A DNA stretch of 10,224 nt from contig DASWFO010000011.1 in the NCBI GenBank assembly GCA_036394195.1, positions 1-10,224 of the forward strand. The letters run 5' to 3'. This DNA comes from DATJPD01 sp036394195. GTDB taxonomy: Bacteria > Pseudomonadota > Alphaproteobacteria > CACIAM-22H2. This document shows positions 1 to 7,939 of this stretch, piece after piece (the first letter of the stretch is position 1; each line of letters starts with the position of its first letter). A program made the translations under genes and the position numbers. The notes under the pieces were generated by a model, which had not been told where the DNA came from, ran no database searches, and was given only the letters and a program-made list of their open reading frames with translations.

Positions 1-140
1 GGTGGACGGCCCGCCATACGCTGGTGCACGTGGAGTTTTCCGCAAACCCGGTCGACCCGTTCTTCAATACCAACAGCCCGGACGACCTTGCCGCCGCGGA
101 ACGGCTTCTGGGGGTCTCGCCGGCCGCTCAATCGGCTTGA
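1..140 (+). CDS. mobA: C-terminal end of probable molybdenum cofactor guanylyltransferase (MobA), 5' end outside window
   Basis: An open frame enters from the left edge (first complete codon at base 3) and stops with TGA at 138-140, giving only about 45 residues. The visible tail contains VDPFFNTNSPDDLAAAERLL, which resembles the 'DPFFN-N-PEDL-AE' ending common in MobA proteins. MobA attaches GMP to molybdopterin to make the guanine dinucleotide form of the molybdenum cofactor in the cytoplasm. The catalytic N-terminal half lies outside the window, so the call rests on this tail alone; another nucleotidyltransferase with a similar ending is possible. The gene is followed after 47 bases by chpT on the same strand, so read-through into chpT is possible but not shown. 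Confidence 0.6.
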   Translation, partial: WTARHTLVHVEFSANPVDPFFNTNSPDDLAAAERLLGVSPAAQSA

Positions 141-187
141 AATACGACGCGCTTCGGGCGAGGCTACAGTCGTAGGGGGCTTTCATT

Positions 188-832
188 ATGACAGACCTGC
201 AATTTGCCGAGCTCATGGCGGCGCGCCTATGCCATGACCTTGTCGGACCGATCGGCGCGGTGGCCAATGGCGTGGAGCTGTTGACCGACGGCGGCTCCGG
301 GGATGCCGAAGTCACTGGCCTGATCGCCGTGTCGGCCCGGCAAGCCACCCGCCGCCTGCAGTGGTTCCGGGTCGCGTTCGGCAGCGCCAGCGGCTTGCCG
401 ACGTCGGCGATGTTCGGCGAGACGCGCCGCCTGGCCCAGGGGCTGTTCGAGGAGGGCCGGGTGACGCTCGACTGGGCCGCACCCGATGCGGCGGTGGAAG
501 CATCCGCGACACGCGAGGCGGCGAAGCTGGCCCTCAACCTCACCCTGTTCGCATTGGAGTGCCTGCCGCGCGGCGGCGCGGTTCAGGTGCGGATCGAGCC
601 GAAAGCAAGCTCGCTGCATCTGATGGTGGTGGCGCTCGGGACCTCCGCGCGTATCCCCGACGATATGCAGGCCGCGCTGCGTGATGGAGTCCAAATCGCC
701 GAACTCACGCCGAAATCGGTGCCGGCGTATCTGGCCGCGCGCATGGTGAGTGCGGTGGGCAGCCGGCTGAGCGTGCGCACGCCCGCCGACGATCGCGTTG
801 AATTCGCTGTCGATCTGCCGCGGCAACCGTAG
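188..832 (+). CDS. chpT: ChpT, histidine phosphotransferase of the CckA-ChpT-CtrA relay
   Basis: This 214-residue protein matches ChpT in length and layout. An N-terminal helix carries the phospho-accepting histidine in ARLCHDLVGPIGAVANG (His16), followed by a second helix of the dimeric four-helix bundle ('ATRRLQWFRVAFGSAS', about residues 55-75). A C-terminal domain resembles a histidine-kinase ATPase fold but lacks recognisable N, G1 and G2 ATP-binding motifs, as expected for a phosphotransferase. In known systems ChpT takes phosphate from the receiver of CckA and passes it to CtrA and CpdR. The start ATG has an AGGGG ribosome site at about 174-178. ctrA itself lies about 8 kb downstream on the other strand, and the chemotaxis operon begins 208 bases after chpT. 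Function is inferred from family resemblance; the H-box match is strong. Confidence 0.88.
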   Translation: MTDLQFAELMAARLCHDLVGPIGAVANGVELLTDGGSGDAEVTGLIAVSARQATRRLQWFRVAFGSASGLPTSAMFGETRRLAQGLFEEGRVTLDWAAPDAAVEASATREAAKLALNLTLFALECLPRGGAVQVRIEPKASSLHLMVVALGTSARIPDDMQAALRDGVQIAELTPKSVPAYLAARMVSAVGSRLSVRTPADDRVEFAVDLPRQP

Positions 833-892
833 CGCGCCGGCGCGCCAGGCGAACAAAACGCCTCAAATTTTAGCCGCTTTGTTTCCGCTAAA

Positions 893-914
893 AACGCGAA
901 AGCGCGTTATTTTT
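893..914 (+). terminator. Possible weak intrinsic terminator after chpT
   Basis: AACGCG (893-898) and CGCGTT (903-908) form a 6-bp stem with a 4-base loop, followed by ATTTTT at 909-914. This has the form of a rho-independent terminator, but the stem is short. A second perfect 7-bp inverted repeat, TTTTAGC/GCTAAAA (868-874 and 887-893), sits just upstream and could compete or add structure. If functional, the terminator separates chpT transcription from the cheA operon. Confidence 0.4.
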
Positions 915-920
915 CCGCGT

Positions 921-936
921 TTTACGGCTCCTTAAC
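921..936 (+). promoter_or_regulatory. Candidate CtrA-binding site upstream of cheA (TTTA-N7-TTAAC)
   Basis: TTTACGGCTCCTTAAC at 921-936 matches the CtrA consensus TTAA-N7-TTAAC with one mismatch in the left half-site and exact spacing. It lies about 105 bases before the cheA start. TTAA is rare in this GC-rich window, with only a few copies outside intergenic DNA. CtrA control of chemotaxis and flagellar genes is established in alphaproteobacteria; action at this site is inferred. No convincing -10 element could be assigned. Confidence 0.4.
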
Positions 937-1040
937 CTTCCTCTGCCACGGTGCATGGCAACGCGCGCCGGCCCGTCTGTGGCCGTTTCGCCGGGGGAGT
1001 TCGCTGGGGTTTGCCCCAAGAATTTTGAGGATCCGCGCCG

Positions 1041-3689
1041 ATGGACGATCTGCTTCGCGAATTTTTGACCGAGACGACGGAGAGCCTGTCGCTGCTCGAT
1101 CTCGAGCTGGTGAAGCTCGAGCAGAACCCGAACGATCCGGAGCTGCTCAGCAACATCTTCCGCCTCGTGCATACGATCAAGGGGACCTGCGGGTTCCTGG
1201 GTCTGCCGCGGCTTGAAGCGGTGGCGCACGCATCCGAGAACGTGCTGGGCAAGGTCCGCGACGGCGATCTCGTCGTGACGCCGCCTGCCGTCAGCCTCAT
1301 TCTGGAATCGCTCGACCGCATCAAAAGCCTTTTGTCGTCGCTGGAGCAGACGGAAGCTGAGCCGGCGGGCGAGGACGGCGACCTGATCCAGCGGCTGAAC
1401 GTTCTTGCAGGCGGCGCTGCCGCCCCGGTTCCCACTGAAATGCCGATGTCCGAGCCCGTGGCCGCCGAGCCGGTGCCCGAGCTTGAGATCGCCGCCGCGG
1501 CGCCGCCCGCGCTCGCGGAGGCGGTTCACACCGATGAGGCGCCTGCCGAAGCGAACACGGCGCCGGCGTCCAAACCGTCGCTCGCCGCCGAGCCCGCAGG
1601 CGAGGCCAAGGAATCCGCCGTCGCGCTGCAGAGCATCCGCGTCGGCGTCGACGTGCTCGAAAACCTGATGACCATGGTCAGCGAGCTTGTGCTGACCCGC
1701 AACCAGCTGCTGCAGATCATGCGCGGCCAGAAGGACACCGACTTCGCCTCGCCGCTGCAGCGGCTCAACCATGTCACGTCGGAGCTGCAGGAAGGCGTCA
1801 TGAAGACGCGCATGCAGCCGATCGGCAACGCCTGGTCCAAGCTGCCGCGCCTGGTGCGCGACCTGTCGCATGAGCTGAGTAAGAAGATCGATCTGCAGAT
1901 GATCGGCGCCGAGACCGAGCTCGACCGGCAGGTGCTGGAACTGATCAAGGATCCGCTCACGCATCTCGTGCGCAACTGTGCTGACCACGGGCTCGAGACG
2001 CCGGCCGACCGGCGCAAGGCCGGCAAGCCGGAGCTGGGCCGCGTCACCCTCAACGCCTTCCACGAAGGCGGCCATATCGTCATCGAGATTTCCGACGACG
2101 GCCGCGGCCTGCCGATCGACAAGATCCGCGCCAAGGCGCTTGCCAACAAGCTGGTCAGCGAAAGCGAGCTCGCGGCGCTGTCGGATCAGCAGGTGATGCA
2201 GTTCATCTTCAAGGCGGGTTTCTCTACCGCCGCCCAGGTGACCAGCGTCTCCGGCCGCGGCGTCGGCATGGACGTCGTGCGGACGAACATCGAGAAGATC
2301 GGCGGCACGGTCGAGCTTAAGTCCACGGCCGGGAAGGGCACCGCCTTCACTATCAAGATCCCGCTGACCCTCGCGATCGTGTCGGCTCTGATCGTCGAAT
2401 GCGGCGGCGAGCGCTTCGCGATCCCACAGATCAGCGTGCTGGAGCTGGTGCGCGCCGCACCCGGCTCGGAAAGCACGATAGAGCGCATCAATGACGCGCC
2501 GGTGCTCCGCCTGCGCAACCGCCTGCTGCCCCTGGTCAGCCTGCGCGAGCTGCTGAAGCTCGAACAGAAGCAGGATGACGACAAGCGGGCGAACGGCGAG
2601 ACCTTCATCGTGGTCACCCAGGTCGGCAACTACACGTTCGGCATCATGGTCGATCGCGTATTCGACACCGAGGAGATCGTGGTCAAGCCGGTGGCGCCGA
2701 TCTTGCGCGACGTGGGCATGTTCTCGGGCAACACCATCCTGGGCGATGGCAGCGTCATCATGATCCTGGATCCGAACGGCATTGCCGCGGCGTCCGGCGG
2801 TGCCGTCCATGCCGAGTCCGGGACCCACGCTGAAACGACGACGCACGCGACGCAGGAGAACGAGCGGGTCACCTTGCTGGTCTTCCGCATCGGGGGCGGG
2901 ACGCCGAGGGCGGTGCCGCTGTCGTTGATCGCGCGTCTCGAGGAAGTCGACGCGGGTTCGATTGAGTTCGGCGATGGCCGGCCGGTCGTTCAATACCGCG
3001 GCAAGCTCATGCCGCTCATCCCCACGGAGGCGGGCTACGAGACCAAGCGCGAGGGCCGCCAGCCGATCCTCGTGTTCACCGACGGCCATCGCAGCATGGG
3101 TCTTCTGGTCGACGAGATCGTCGACATCGTCGAGGAGCGCCTGGCGATCGAGATGAGCGCCAAGCGGCCCGGCGTCATCGGCAGTGCCATCGTGTCCGGG
3201 AAATCCACCGACATCATCGACACCGGGCATTACCTGACGCAGGCCTATCCCGACTGGTTCGGGGCCATGGACCGCCAGGTCGGGGGCGCGCGCGCCGCCG
3301 GCGAGTCCGGCAAGCGCCTTCTGCTGGTCGATGACAGCCCGTTCTTCCGCAACCTGCTGTCGCCGCTGCTGTCGACCGCCGGCTACGAGGTCACGACGGC
3401 AGAGAGCGCCGACCAGGCGCTTGGCCTGTGCGAGGCCGGCCGTGACTTCGACGTCATCGTCAGCGACATCGAGATGCCGGGCATGGACGGCTTCCAGTTC
3501 GCCGAGACCGTGCGCAAGAACAGCCGCTGGCAGGAGACCCCGCTGGTGGCTTTGACCTCGCGCACCGCACCGCAGGACATCGACCGTGGCCGCGAGGTCG
3601 GCTTCACCGATTACATCGCCAAACTCGACCGCGATGCGCTGTTGCGCACGCTGTCCGAAACCACCGGCTCGGCAAGAGGTGCGGCATGA
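1041..3689 (+). CDS. cheA: CheA hybrid chemotaxis histidine kinase with tandem CheW-like domains and C-terminal receiver
   Basis: This 882-residue kinase autophosphorylates in chemoreceptor arrays and passes phosphate to CheY and CheB. Domains in order: Hpt/P1 with phospho-His44 in RLVHTIKG; an Ala/Pro-rich linker (about 115-195) with no recognisable P2 domain; P3 dimerisation from about 198; P4 ATPase with N box HLVRNCADHG (308-317), G1 DDGRG (352-356), G2 GRGVGMD (405-411) and GKGTAF (431-436). A first CheW-like P5 domain spans about 447-580 and a second about 608-740. The receiver (about 758-880) has Asp764/Asp765, phospho-Asp809, Thr839 and Lys861. The Lys is followed by LD rather than Pro, as in some CheV-like receivers. 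At 882 residues it is longer than a classic CheA (about 650) because of the extra domains. GAGG at 1027-1030 supports the start. The stop overlaps the cheW start (ATGA). Confidence 0.97.
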   Translation: MDDLLREFLTETTESLSLLDLELVKLEQNPNDPELLSNIFRLVHTIKGTCGFLGLPRLEAVAHASENVLGKVRDGDLVVTPPAVSLILESLDRIKSLLSSLEQTEAEPAGEDGDLIQRLNVLAGGAAAPVPTEMPMSEPVAAEPVPELEIAAAAPPALAEAVHTDEAPAEANTAPASKPSLAAEPAGEAKESAVALQSIRVGVDVLENLMTMVSELVLTRNQLLQIMRGQKDTDFASPLQRLNHVTSELQEGVMKTRMQPIGNAWSKLPRLVRDLSHELSKKIDLQMIGAETELDRQVLELIKDPLTHLVRNCADHGLETPADRRKAGKPELGRVTLNAFHEGGHIVIEISDDGRGLPIDKIRAKALANKLVSESELAALSDQQVMQFIFKAGFSTAAQVTSVSGRGVGMDVVRTNIEKIGGTVELKSTAGKGTAFTIKIPLTLAIVSALIVECGGERFAIPQISVLELVRAAPGSESTIERINDAPVLRLRNRLLPLVSLRELLKLEQKQDDDKRANGETFIVVTQVGNYTFGIMVDRVFDTEEIVVKPVAPILRDVGMFSGNTILGDGSVIMILDPNGIAAASGGAVHAESGTHAETTTHATQENERVTLLVFRIGGGTPRAVPLSLIARLEEVDAGSIEFGDGRPVVQYRGKLMPLIPTEAGYETKREGRQPILVFTDGHRSMGLLVDEIVDIVEERLAIEMSAKRPGVIGSAIVSGKSTDIIDTGHYLTQAYPDWFGAMDRQVGGARAAGESGKRLLLVDDSPFFRNLLSPLLSTAGYEVTTAESADQALGLCEAGRDFDVIVSDIEMPGMDGFQFAETVRKNSRWQETPLVALTSRTAPQDIDRGREVGFTDYIAKLDRDALLRTLSETTGSARGAA

Positions 3690-4156
3690 AGGACAAGGCC
3701 ACGGAGACCGTGGTGGAAGGCTCGCGCGATTACGTCACGATGACGATCGCCGATCAGCTCTTCGGCATCCCGGTTCTCGCCGTCCAGGACGTCCTGGGCC
3801 CGCAGCGCATCACGCGCATTCCCCTGTCGCCGCCGGAAGTCGCCGGGGCCTTGAACCTGCGCGGCCGCATCGTCACCGCGATCGACGTCCGCCGCCGGCT
3901 CGGGCTGCCGGCCCGCGCGGCCGACAATCCCGGCATGAGCGTGGTCGTCGACCACAAGGGCGAGCTCTACAGCCTGATCGTCGATGCCGTCGGAGAAGTG
4001 ATGAGCCTGCCGGCCGACGCCTATGAGCGCAATCCGTCGACCCTCGATCCGCGCTGGCGCGAGGTCTCGGGCGGCATCTATCGCCTGAAGGGCAAGCTCC
4101 TGGTCGTTCTCGGCGTGGCGAACCTGCTCGAAATGCGACGGGCGGAGGCGGCGTAG
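3686..4156 (+). CDS. cheW: CheW chemotaxis coupling protein
   Basis: This 156-residue protein is a single CheW domain that links chemoreceptors to the P5 domain of CheA in the membrane-associated signalling array. Visible hallmarks are the first-barrel strand DQLFGIPVLAVQDVLGP, the family signature ALNLRGRIVTAIDVRRRLGL at about residues 55-74, and the later strand SLIVDAVGEVMSLP. Length is typical. The start ATG overlaps the cheA stop in ATGA and has AAGAGG at 3674-3679 inside the cheA end, so translation is probably coupled and stoichiometry linked to CheA. A 62-base gap with no clear terminator separates it from cheY. Confidence 0.96.
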   Translation: MKDKATETVVEGSRDYVTMTIADQLFGIPVLAVQDVLGPQRITRIPLSPPEVAGALNLRGRIVTAIDVRRRLGLPARAADNPGMSVVVDHKGELYSLIVDAVGEVMSLPADAYERNPSTLDPRWREVSGGIYRLKGKLLVVLGVANLLEMRRAEAA

Positions 4157-4218
4157 ATTTGCGCAAGGCGTAGGTTTCGCGTCGCAGCCCGCGAATTTTC
4201 GAATCCGAGGTTGGTCCG

Positions 4219-4584
4219 ATGAAAAGCTGCCTGATCGTCGATGATTCAAAGGTGATCCGCATGGTCGCACGGCGGATCCTCGAAAGCCTGCATTTCGAGA
4301 TCGCGGAAGCGGCGGACGGCAAAATGGCCCTCGAGGCCTGCCGGAAATCGATGCCCGACGCGATCCTGCTCGACTGGAACATGCCGGTGATGAACGGCAT
4401 CGATTTCCTGCGCGAGCTTCGGCAATTGAAGGGCGGGGCGGAGCCGCGTGTCGTATTCTGCACGACCGAAAACGACCTCGCCCACATCCAGGAAGCGATC
4501 TCCGCCGGCGCCAACGAATACATCATGAAGCCGTTCGACAGCGAGATCATCGAGGCCAAGTTCTCCCAGATCGGCCTTATCTAA
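4219..4584 (+). CDS. cheY: CheY single-domain chemotaxis response regulator
   Basis: This 121-residue protein is a stand-alone receiver domain with no output domain. Key residues are present: acidic pair Asp8/Asp9, phospho-acceptor Asp52 (in LLDWNMP), Thr82, Tyr101 and Lys104 (YIMKPF). The Thr, Tyr and Lys keep the same spacing from the Asp as Thr87, Tyr106 and Lys109 of E. coli CheY. Phosphorylated by CheA, it would bind the flagellar switch and alter rotation. GAGG at 4207-4210 is 8 bases before the ATG. No cheZ phosphatase gene is visible, so dephosphorylation may rely on self-hydrolysis or on the CheA receiver acting as a sink (inference). Its place between cheW and cheB supports CheY over a generic receiver such as DivK. 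Confidence 0.94.
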   Translation: MKSCLIVDDSKVIRMVARRILESLHFEIAEAADGKMALEACRKSMPDAILLDWNMPVMNGIDFLRELRQLKGGAEPRVVFCTTENDLAHIQEAISAGANEYIMKPFDSEIIEAKFSQIGLI

Positions 4585-4589
4585 AACCC

Positions 4590-5741
4590 ATGGTTCATGC
4601 CGCCGCAGAGAGTTCCGCCGCCCGCGGCGCGCCGATGACGCCCATCCGCGTGATGGTGGTCGACGATTCCGCCGTCATCCGCGGATTGCTGACGCGCACG
4701 CTCGAGGCGGATCCGGAGATCGCGGTCGTCGCCTCGGTCGGCAACGGACAGATGGCGATCTCGGCGATCGGCCGGCAGGACACGGATGTCGTCGTGCTCG
4801 ACATCGAAATGCCGGTCATGGACGGGCTGACCGCGCTACCGCGGATCCTCGCGGCGGCCCCCGACGTGAAGGTGATCGTCGCCTCGACGCTCACCCAGAA
4901 GAACGCGCAGATCAGCCTCAAGGCCCTGGCCGCGGGTGCCACGGACTACCTCGCCAAGCCGAGCTCCTCGGAGCTGAACGCGGCGACCACCTTCAAGCGC
5001 GAGCTCGTCGACAAGGTGAAAGCGCTCGGCAACGCGCGCCGCAAGCGGCGGGCGGCCGCGTCACCGTCGGCAACCGCCGAAGAGCTGCCGTTCCGTCCGC
5101 CGCCGAGTGCGCGGGCTCCCGCGCCGGCGGCGGCCGTCCTGCGCGCCGCCTCGCCGGCGCCGCCGACGGTGATCGTGATCGGCAGCTCCACCGGAGGCCC
5201 GCAGGCGCTGTTCAACGTGCTGGGCGCGCTGCCCAAGTCGGTGCAGCTGCCGATCCTGATCACGCAGCACATGCCGCCGACCTTCACCACGATCCTGGCG
5301 CAGCACCTGGCGAAGACGGCAGGGCGGCCGGCGGCCGAAGGTGTCGACGGCGAGACCATCCAGCCGGGCCGCATCTACATTGCACCTGGCGATTTCCATA
5401 TGAAGGTGGAAGCGCGCGGTGGGGCGCGGGTCATTCGCGTGCTGAAGGACCCGCCGGAGAATTTCTGCCGTCCGGCCGTGGATCCGATGCTGCGCAGCGT
5501 CAGTGAGGCGTACGGCGCCGGGGTACTCTGCGTCATTCTCACCGGGATGGGGTCCGACGGGGCCAAAGGCGGCGAGGCGGTGGTGGCCGCCGGCGGGACG
5601 GTGATCGCGCAAGATGAGGCGACGAGCGTCGTCTGGGGCATGCCAGGAGCGGCTGCCGCCGCCGGTATTTGCAGCGCGATCCTGCCGGTGTCGCACATCG
5701 CGGCGCATATCGGGAAGCTCGCGGGCGGAGGGCGTGTATGA
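4590..5741 (+). CDS. cheB: CheB chemoreceptor glutamate methylesterase/deamidase
   Basis: CheB removes methyl groups from chemoreceptor glutamates when phosphorylated by CheA, giving adaptation. The 383-residue frame has an N-terminal receiver with Asp25/Asp26 and phospho-Asp71 (VVLDIEMPVMDG), then an Ala/Pro-rich linker (about 148-190). The methylesterase domain carries the catalytic triad Ser200 (IGSSTGGP), His227 (ITQHMPP) and Asp323 (GMGSDGA), spaced as in the enteric enzyme. The start is uncertain: ATG at 4590 lies 5 bases after the cheY stop, but ATG at 4635 gives the usual family N-terminus MTPIRVMVVDDS. Neither has a good Shine-Dalgarno sequence, so coupling to cheY translation is likely. 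The stop overlaps the cheR start in ATGA. Confidence 0.96.
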   Translation: MVHAAAESSAARGAPMTPIRVMVVDDSAVIRGLLTRTLEADPEIAVVASVGNGQMAISAIGRQDTDVVVLDIEMPVMDGLTALPRILAAAPDVKVIVASTLTQKNAQISLKALAAGATDYLAKPSSSELNAATTFKRELVDKVKALGNARRKRRAAASPSATAEELPFRPPPSARAPAPAAAVLRAASPAPPTVIVIGSSTGGPQALFNVLGALPKSVQLPILITQHMPPTFTTILAQHLAKTAGRPAAEGVDGETIQPGRIYIAPGDFHMKVEARGGARVIRVLKDPPENFCRPAVDPMLRSVSEAYGAGVLCVILTGMGSDGAKGGEAVVAAGGTVIAQDEATSVVWGMPGAAAAAGICSAILPVSHIAAHIGKLAGGGRV

Positions 5742-6589
5742 AGCCCGACGACTTCGCGTTCTTCTGCAAATTGATCCTCGACCGCACCGGGCTCGTGCTC
5801 GGCGGCGAGAAGACCTATTTGATCGAGAGCCGGCTGACGCCGGTGGCGCGCAAGCACAATCTCGCCGGGCTCGACGTGCTCGCGACGGCGTTGCGCCAGG
5901 GCCGCGATCCGGCCCTCCTGCGCGACTTCACCGACGCCTTGATGACGAACGAATCGTTCTTCTTTCGCGACGGCAAGCCGTTCGAGCAGTTTCGTCAGGT
6001 CGTGCTGCCGCGTCTGCTGGCGGGGCGGGCCCAGCAGCGCCAGTTCCGCATCTGGAGCGCCGCCTGCTCGACCGGCCAGGAGGCCTATTCGCTGGCCATG
6101 ATCCTCAAGGAGGAGGCGGCGAAGCTGCAGGGCTGGAAGATTGAGATCGTCGGCACGGACATCTCCCACGACGTGCTCGGGCGTGCGCGCGCGGGGATCT
6201 ACACGCAGTTCGAGGTGCAGCGCGGCCTGCCGATCCAGTTCCTGGTCAAGTATTTCAAGCAGGACGGCGACAAGTGGCAGATCTCGCCCGAGATCCGCGC
6301 GATGGTCCAGTATCGGGAGTTCAACCTCCTGGAGGACCCGGTGGGGTTCGGCCGCTTCGACGTTGTGTTCTGCCGCAACGTCCTGATCTATTTCGACCAG
6401 GCCAAGAAAACGCTGATCCTCGATCGGATCAGCCGCATGCTGCCGCCCGATGGGCTCCTGTACCTCGGCGGCGCCGAAACCGTGCTCGGCGTTTCCGACC
6501 GGTTCGAACCCCTCGCCGGCCATCGCGGCATCTACGCCGTCACTGGCGCAGCACCTGCCAGCGTGCCGAAGCTCGCCGCCGCCGGCTGA
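5738..6589 (+). CDS. cheR: CheR chemoreceptor methyltransferase
   Basis: CheR uses S-adenosylmethionine to methylate glutamates of chemoreceptors, opposing CheB. From the ATG at 5738 the protein has 283 residues, normal for the family. Motifs: TNESFFFRD (around residues 70-78), SAM-binding SAACSTGQEAYSLAMIL from residue 107 with Glu115, acidic GTDIS with Asp141, and VVFCRNVLIYF with Asn214. The ATG overlaps the cheB stop (ATGA) and has GGAGG at 5727-5731, six bases upstream. This start is preferred to a longer in-frame reading from 5669, which would extend 23 codons into cheB. No tetratricopeptide or other extra domain follows. It is the last chemotaxis gene of the run. Confidence 0.96.
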   Translation: MKPDDFAFFCKLILDRTGLVLGGEKTYLIESRLTPVARKHNLAGLDVLATALRQGRDPALLRDFTDALMTNESFFFRDGKPFEQFRQVVLPRLLAGRAQQRQFRIWSAACSTGQEAYSLAMILKEEAAKLQGWKIEIVGTDISHDVLGRARAGIYTQFEVQRGLPIQFLVKYFKQDGDKWQISPEIRAMVQYREFNLLEDPVGFGRFDVVFCRNVLIYFDQAKKTLILDRISRMLPPDGLLYLGGAETVLGVSDRFEPLAGHRGIYAVTGAAPASVPKLAAAG

Positions 6590-6693
6590 CGGCGCGGAGC
6601 TCCGGCCGGTCGTCGTTTTCCGGTCCCGTCCTGGACACCCGCGGACGCGGTTGATACCGTCATTGCATCTCCCGCCAAACGAGGTGGTGCGCG

Positions 6694-7884
6694 ATGGCCC
6701 AGATCCCCAATCGGATTGCCGATATCCTGAAGTCGCCGACGGCGCGGGCCTTGCCGCGGCCAATCGACTACCCGAAGGCGGACACGGCCGCCTACATCCA
6801 GGGGCTCGATAACTTCCATCGCGTGTTTGCCATCCGGCCCGGCGATCACGTGGTCATGCTCACCGATCCGCTGCTCGATCCGCGGGTGATCCAGGCGGTC
6901 TACGGCATGGCGCGCGCCCGCGGCGCCAGCTTTGTCTCCTACATGGGAAAATCGACGCGCTATGTGGCGGTGCCGGACGAGGCGAAACAGCTTCTGGAGC
7001 GCGCCACCTTCGTCGTCTCGACCTGGTTTGCCTCGGTCTTTGACCCGTTCTGTATCGGGCTTAGGCGCAACAAGGGGCAGCGCTGGGTGAAGATCACCTT
7101 CTTTCGCAATCTCGACCTGCTGAACACCCCGCAGGCGCGGTTTCCGATGGACGTGCTGGCGGAGATCATTCAGGCGTCGTCACGCATCTATCCCGACGCC
7201 GGGCCGTTCGACCTGCGCTTCTCCGACGAGCGCGGGACGGATTTCACCATCCCGTTCACCGATGCGATGCGCCAGCACATGAAGCGCGACAACCGCTGGC
7301 GCGGCCATAATTTCGCCGATGAGGACGGCTGCTACGTGCATTACCTGCCGACCCACGGCCCGAACGTCTACGAGCCCAAGATGGCGGGCGGCAGCGGCGC
7401 CAACGTCAAAGTCGGCATCAGCGGCATCGTCTATCCCCAATGGGCGGTCGGGTTCGAGAAGCCGTTCGAGGAGAAGGTCGGCGTCGAATTCCGCGACGAC
7501 CGCGTCGTCGCCGTCCACGGAGGCAGCGAGCCGGCGCAGGTGCTGCGCGAGTTCATCGTCGGCGGCACGCTCGAGGAGCTGGGCTGCGGCCACAATCCCA
7601 AAGCGCCGCGCTTCGACATCTATCCGGCCGGGCCGAACTCGCCGGGGGCCCTCCATTTCGGCATCAATGCGCCCAAGGAATCGGAGTATCTGCGGCGCAC
7701 CATGCCCAATTGGGAGGAGCCGCACGTCCACATGGATCTGGTGACGTTCGACAGCACCGTGATGGCAGGCAATCGGACCATCATCGAGGAGGGGTTCCTG
7801 AACTCGCTGCGCGACCCGGCGGTCATTGCGGCCGCCGAGCGGTACGGCGATCCGGTGGAGCTGCTCGAAGGTTTCCCGGTCTGA
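6694..7884 (+). CDS. M29 aminopeptidase / 2,5-dihydroxypyridine 5,6-dioxygenase superfamily metalloenzyme
   Basis: This 396-residue cytoplasmic protein has no signal peptide or membrane segment. It resembles the superfamily that includes M29 aminopeptidases (AmpT/AmpS) and the iron enzyme NicX of nicotinate breakdown. Candidate metal ligands are His300 (GCGHNP), His344/His346 and Asp348 (HVHMD). An H-x-D pair near the C-terminus occurs in both branches of the superfamily. I cannot tell from sequence alone whether it is a peptidase, a ring-cleaving dioxygenase or something else, so no symbol is given. GAGGTGG at 6681-6687 supports the ATG. The gene is 104 bases after cheR without a clear terminator, so read-through from the che operon is possible. 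No nicotinate-pathway neighbours are visible. It has no known role in chemotaxis. Confidence 0.7.
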   Translation: MAQIPNRIADILKSPTARALPRPIDYPKADTAAYIQGLDNFHRVFAIRPGDHVVMLTDPLLDPRVIQAVYGMARARGASFVSYMGKSTRYVAVPDEAKQLLERATFVVSTWFASVFDPFCIGLRRNKGQRWVKITFFRNLDLLNTPQARFPMDVLAEIIQASSRIYPDAGPFDLRFSDERGTDFTIPFTDAMRQHMKRDNRWRGHNFADEDGCYVHYLPTHGPNVYEPKMAGGSGANVKVGISGIVYPQWAVGFEKPFEEKVGVEFRDDRVVAVHGGSEPAQVLREFIVGGTLEELGCGHNPKAPRFDIYPAGPNSPGALHFGINAPKESEYLRRTMPNWEEPHVHMDLVTFDSTVMAGNRTIIEEGFLNSLRDPAVIAAAERYGDPVELLEGFPV

Positions 7885-7939
7885 GGGCCTTTGCCGCGGC
7901 CTGGGGCCGTCCATGGGCGAACTGGGCGTGCCCCCTAAA

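Noticed and set aside
832..845. 14-bp palindrome GCGCGCCGGCGCGC after chpT
   Set aside because: Self-complementary but with no loop or U-run, and such sequences are common in GC-rich DNA.
227..856. 209-residue open frame on the minus strand across chpT
   Set aside because: Antisense shadow of chpT with no domain resemblance; the plus-strand product has a clear ChpT H box.
888..3230. 780-residue open frame on the minus strand across cheA
   Set aside because: It mirrors the cheA codon pattern in GC-rich DNA, has low-complexity His/Arg/Asp/Leu-rich composition and no recognisable domain. cheA on the plus strand is unambiguous.
5669..5737. Longer cheR reading starting at 5669
   Set aside because: The extra 23 codons lie inside cheB and do not match CheR; ATG at 5738 has a good ribosome site and the usual length.
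6590..6693. Promoter or terminator between cheR and the M29-like gene
   Set aside because: TTGATA at 6651-6656 has no matching -10, and the palindrome CGGAGCTCCG at 6595-6604 has no U-run.
5375..6763. 462-residue open frame on the minus strand over cheB and cheR
   Set aside because: It lies opposite well-supported genes and contains no known motif; typical of GC-rich antisense frames.
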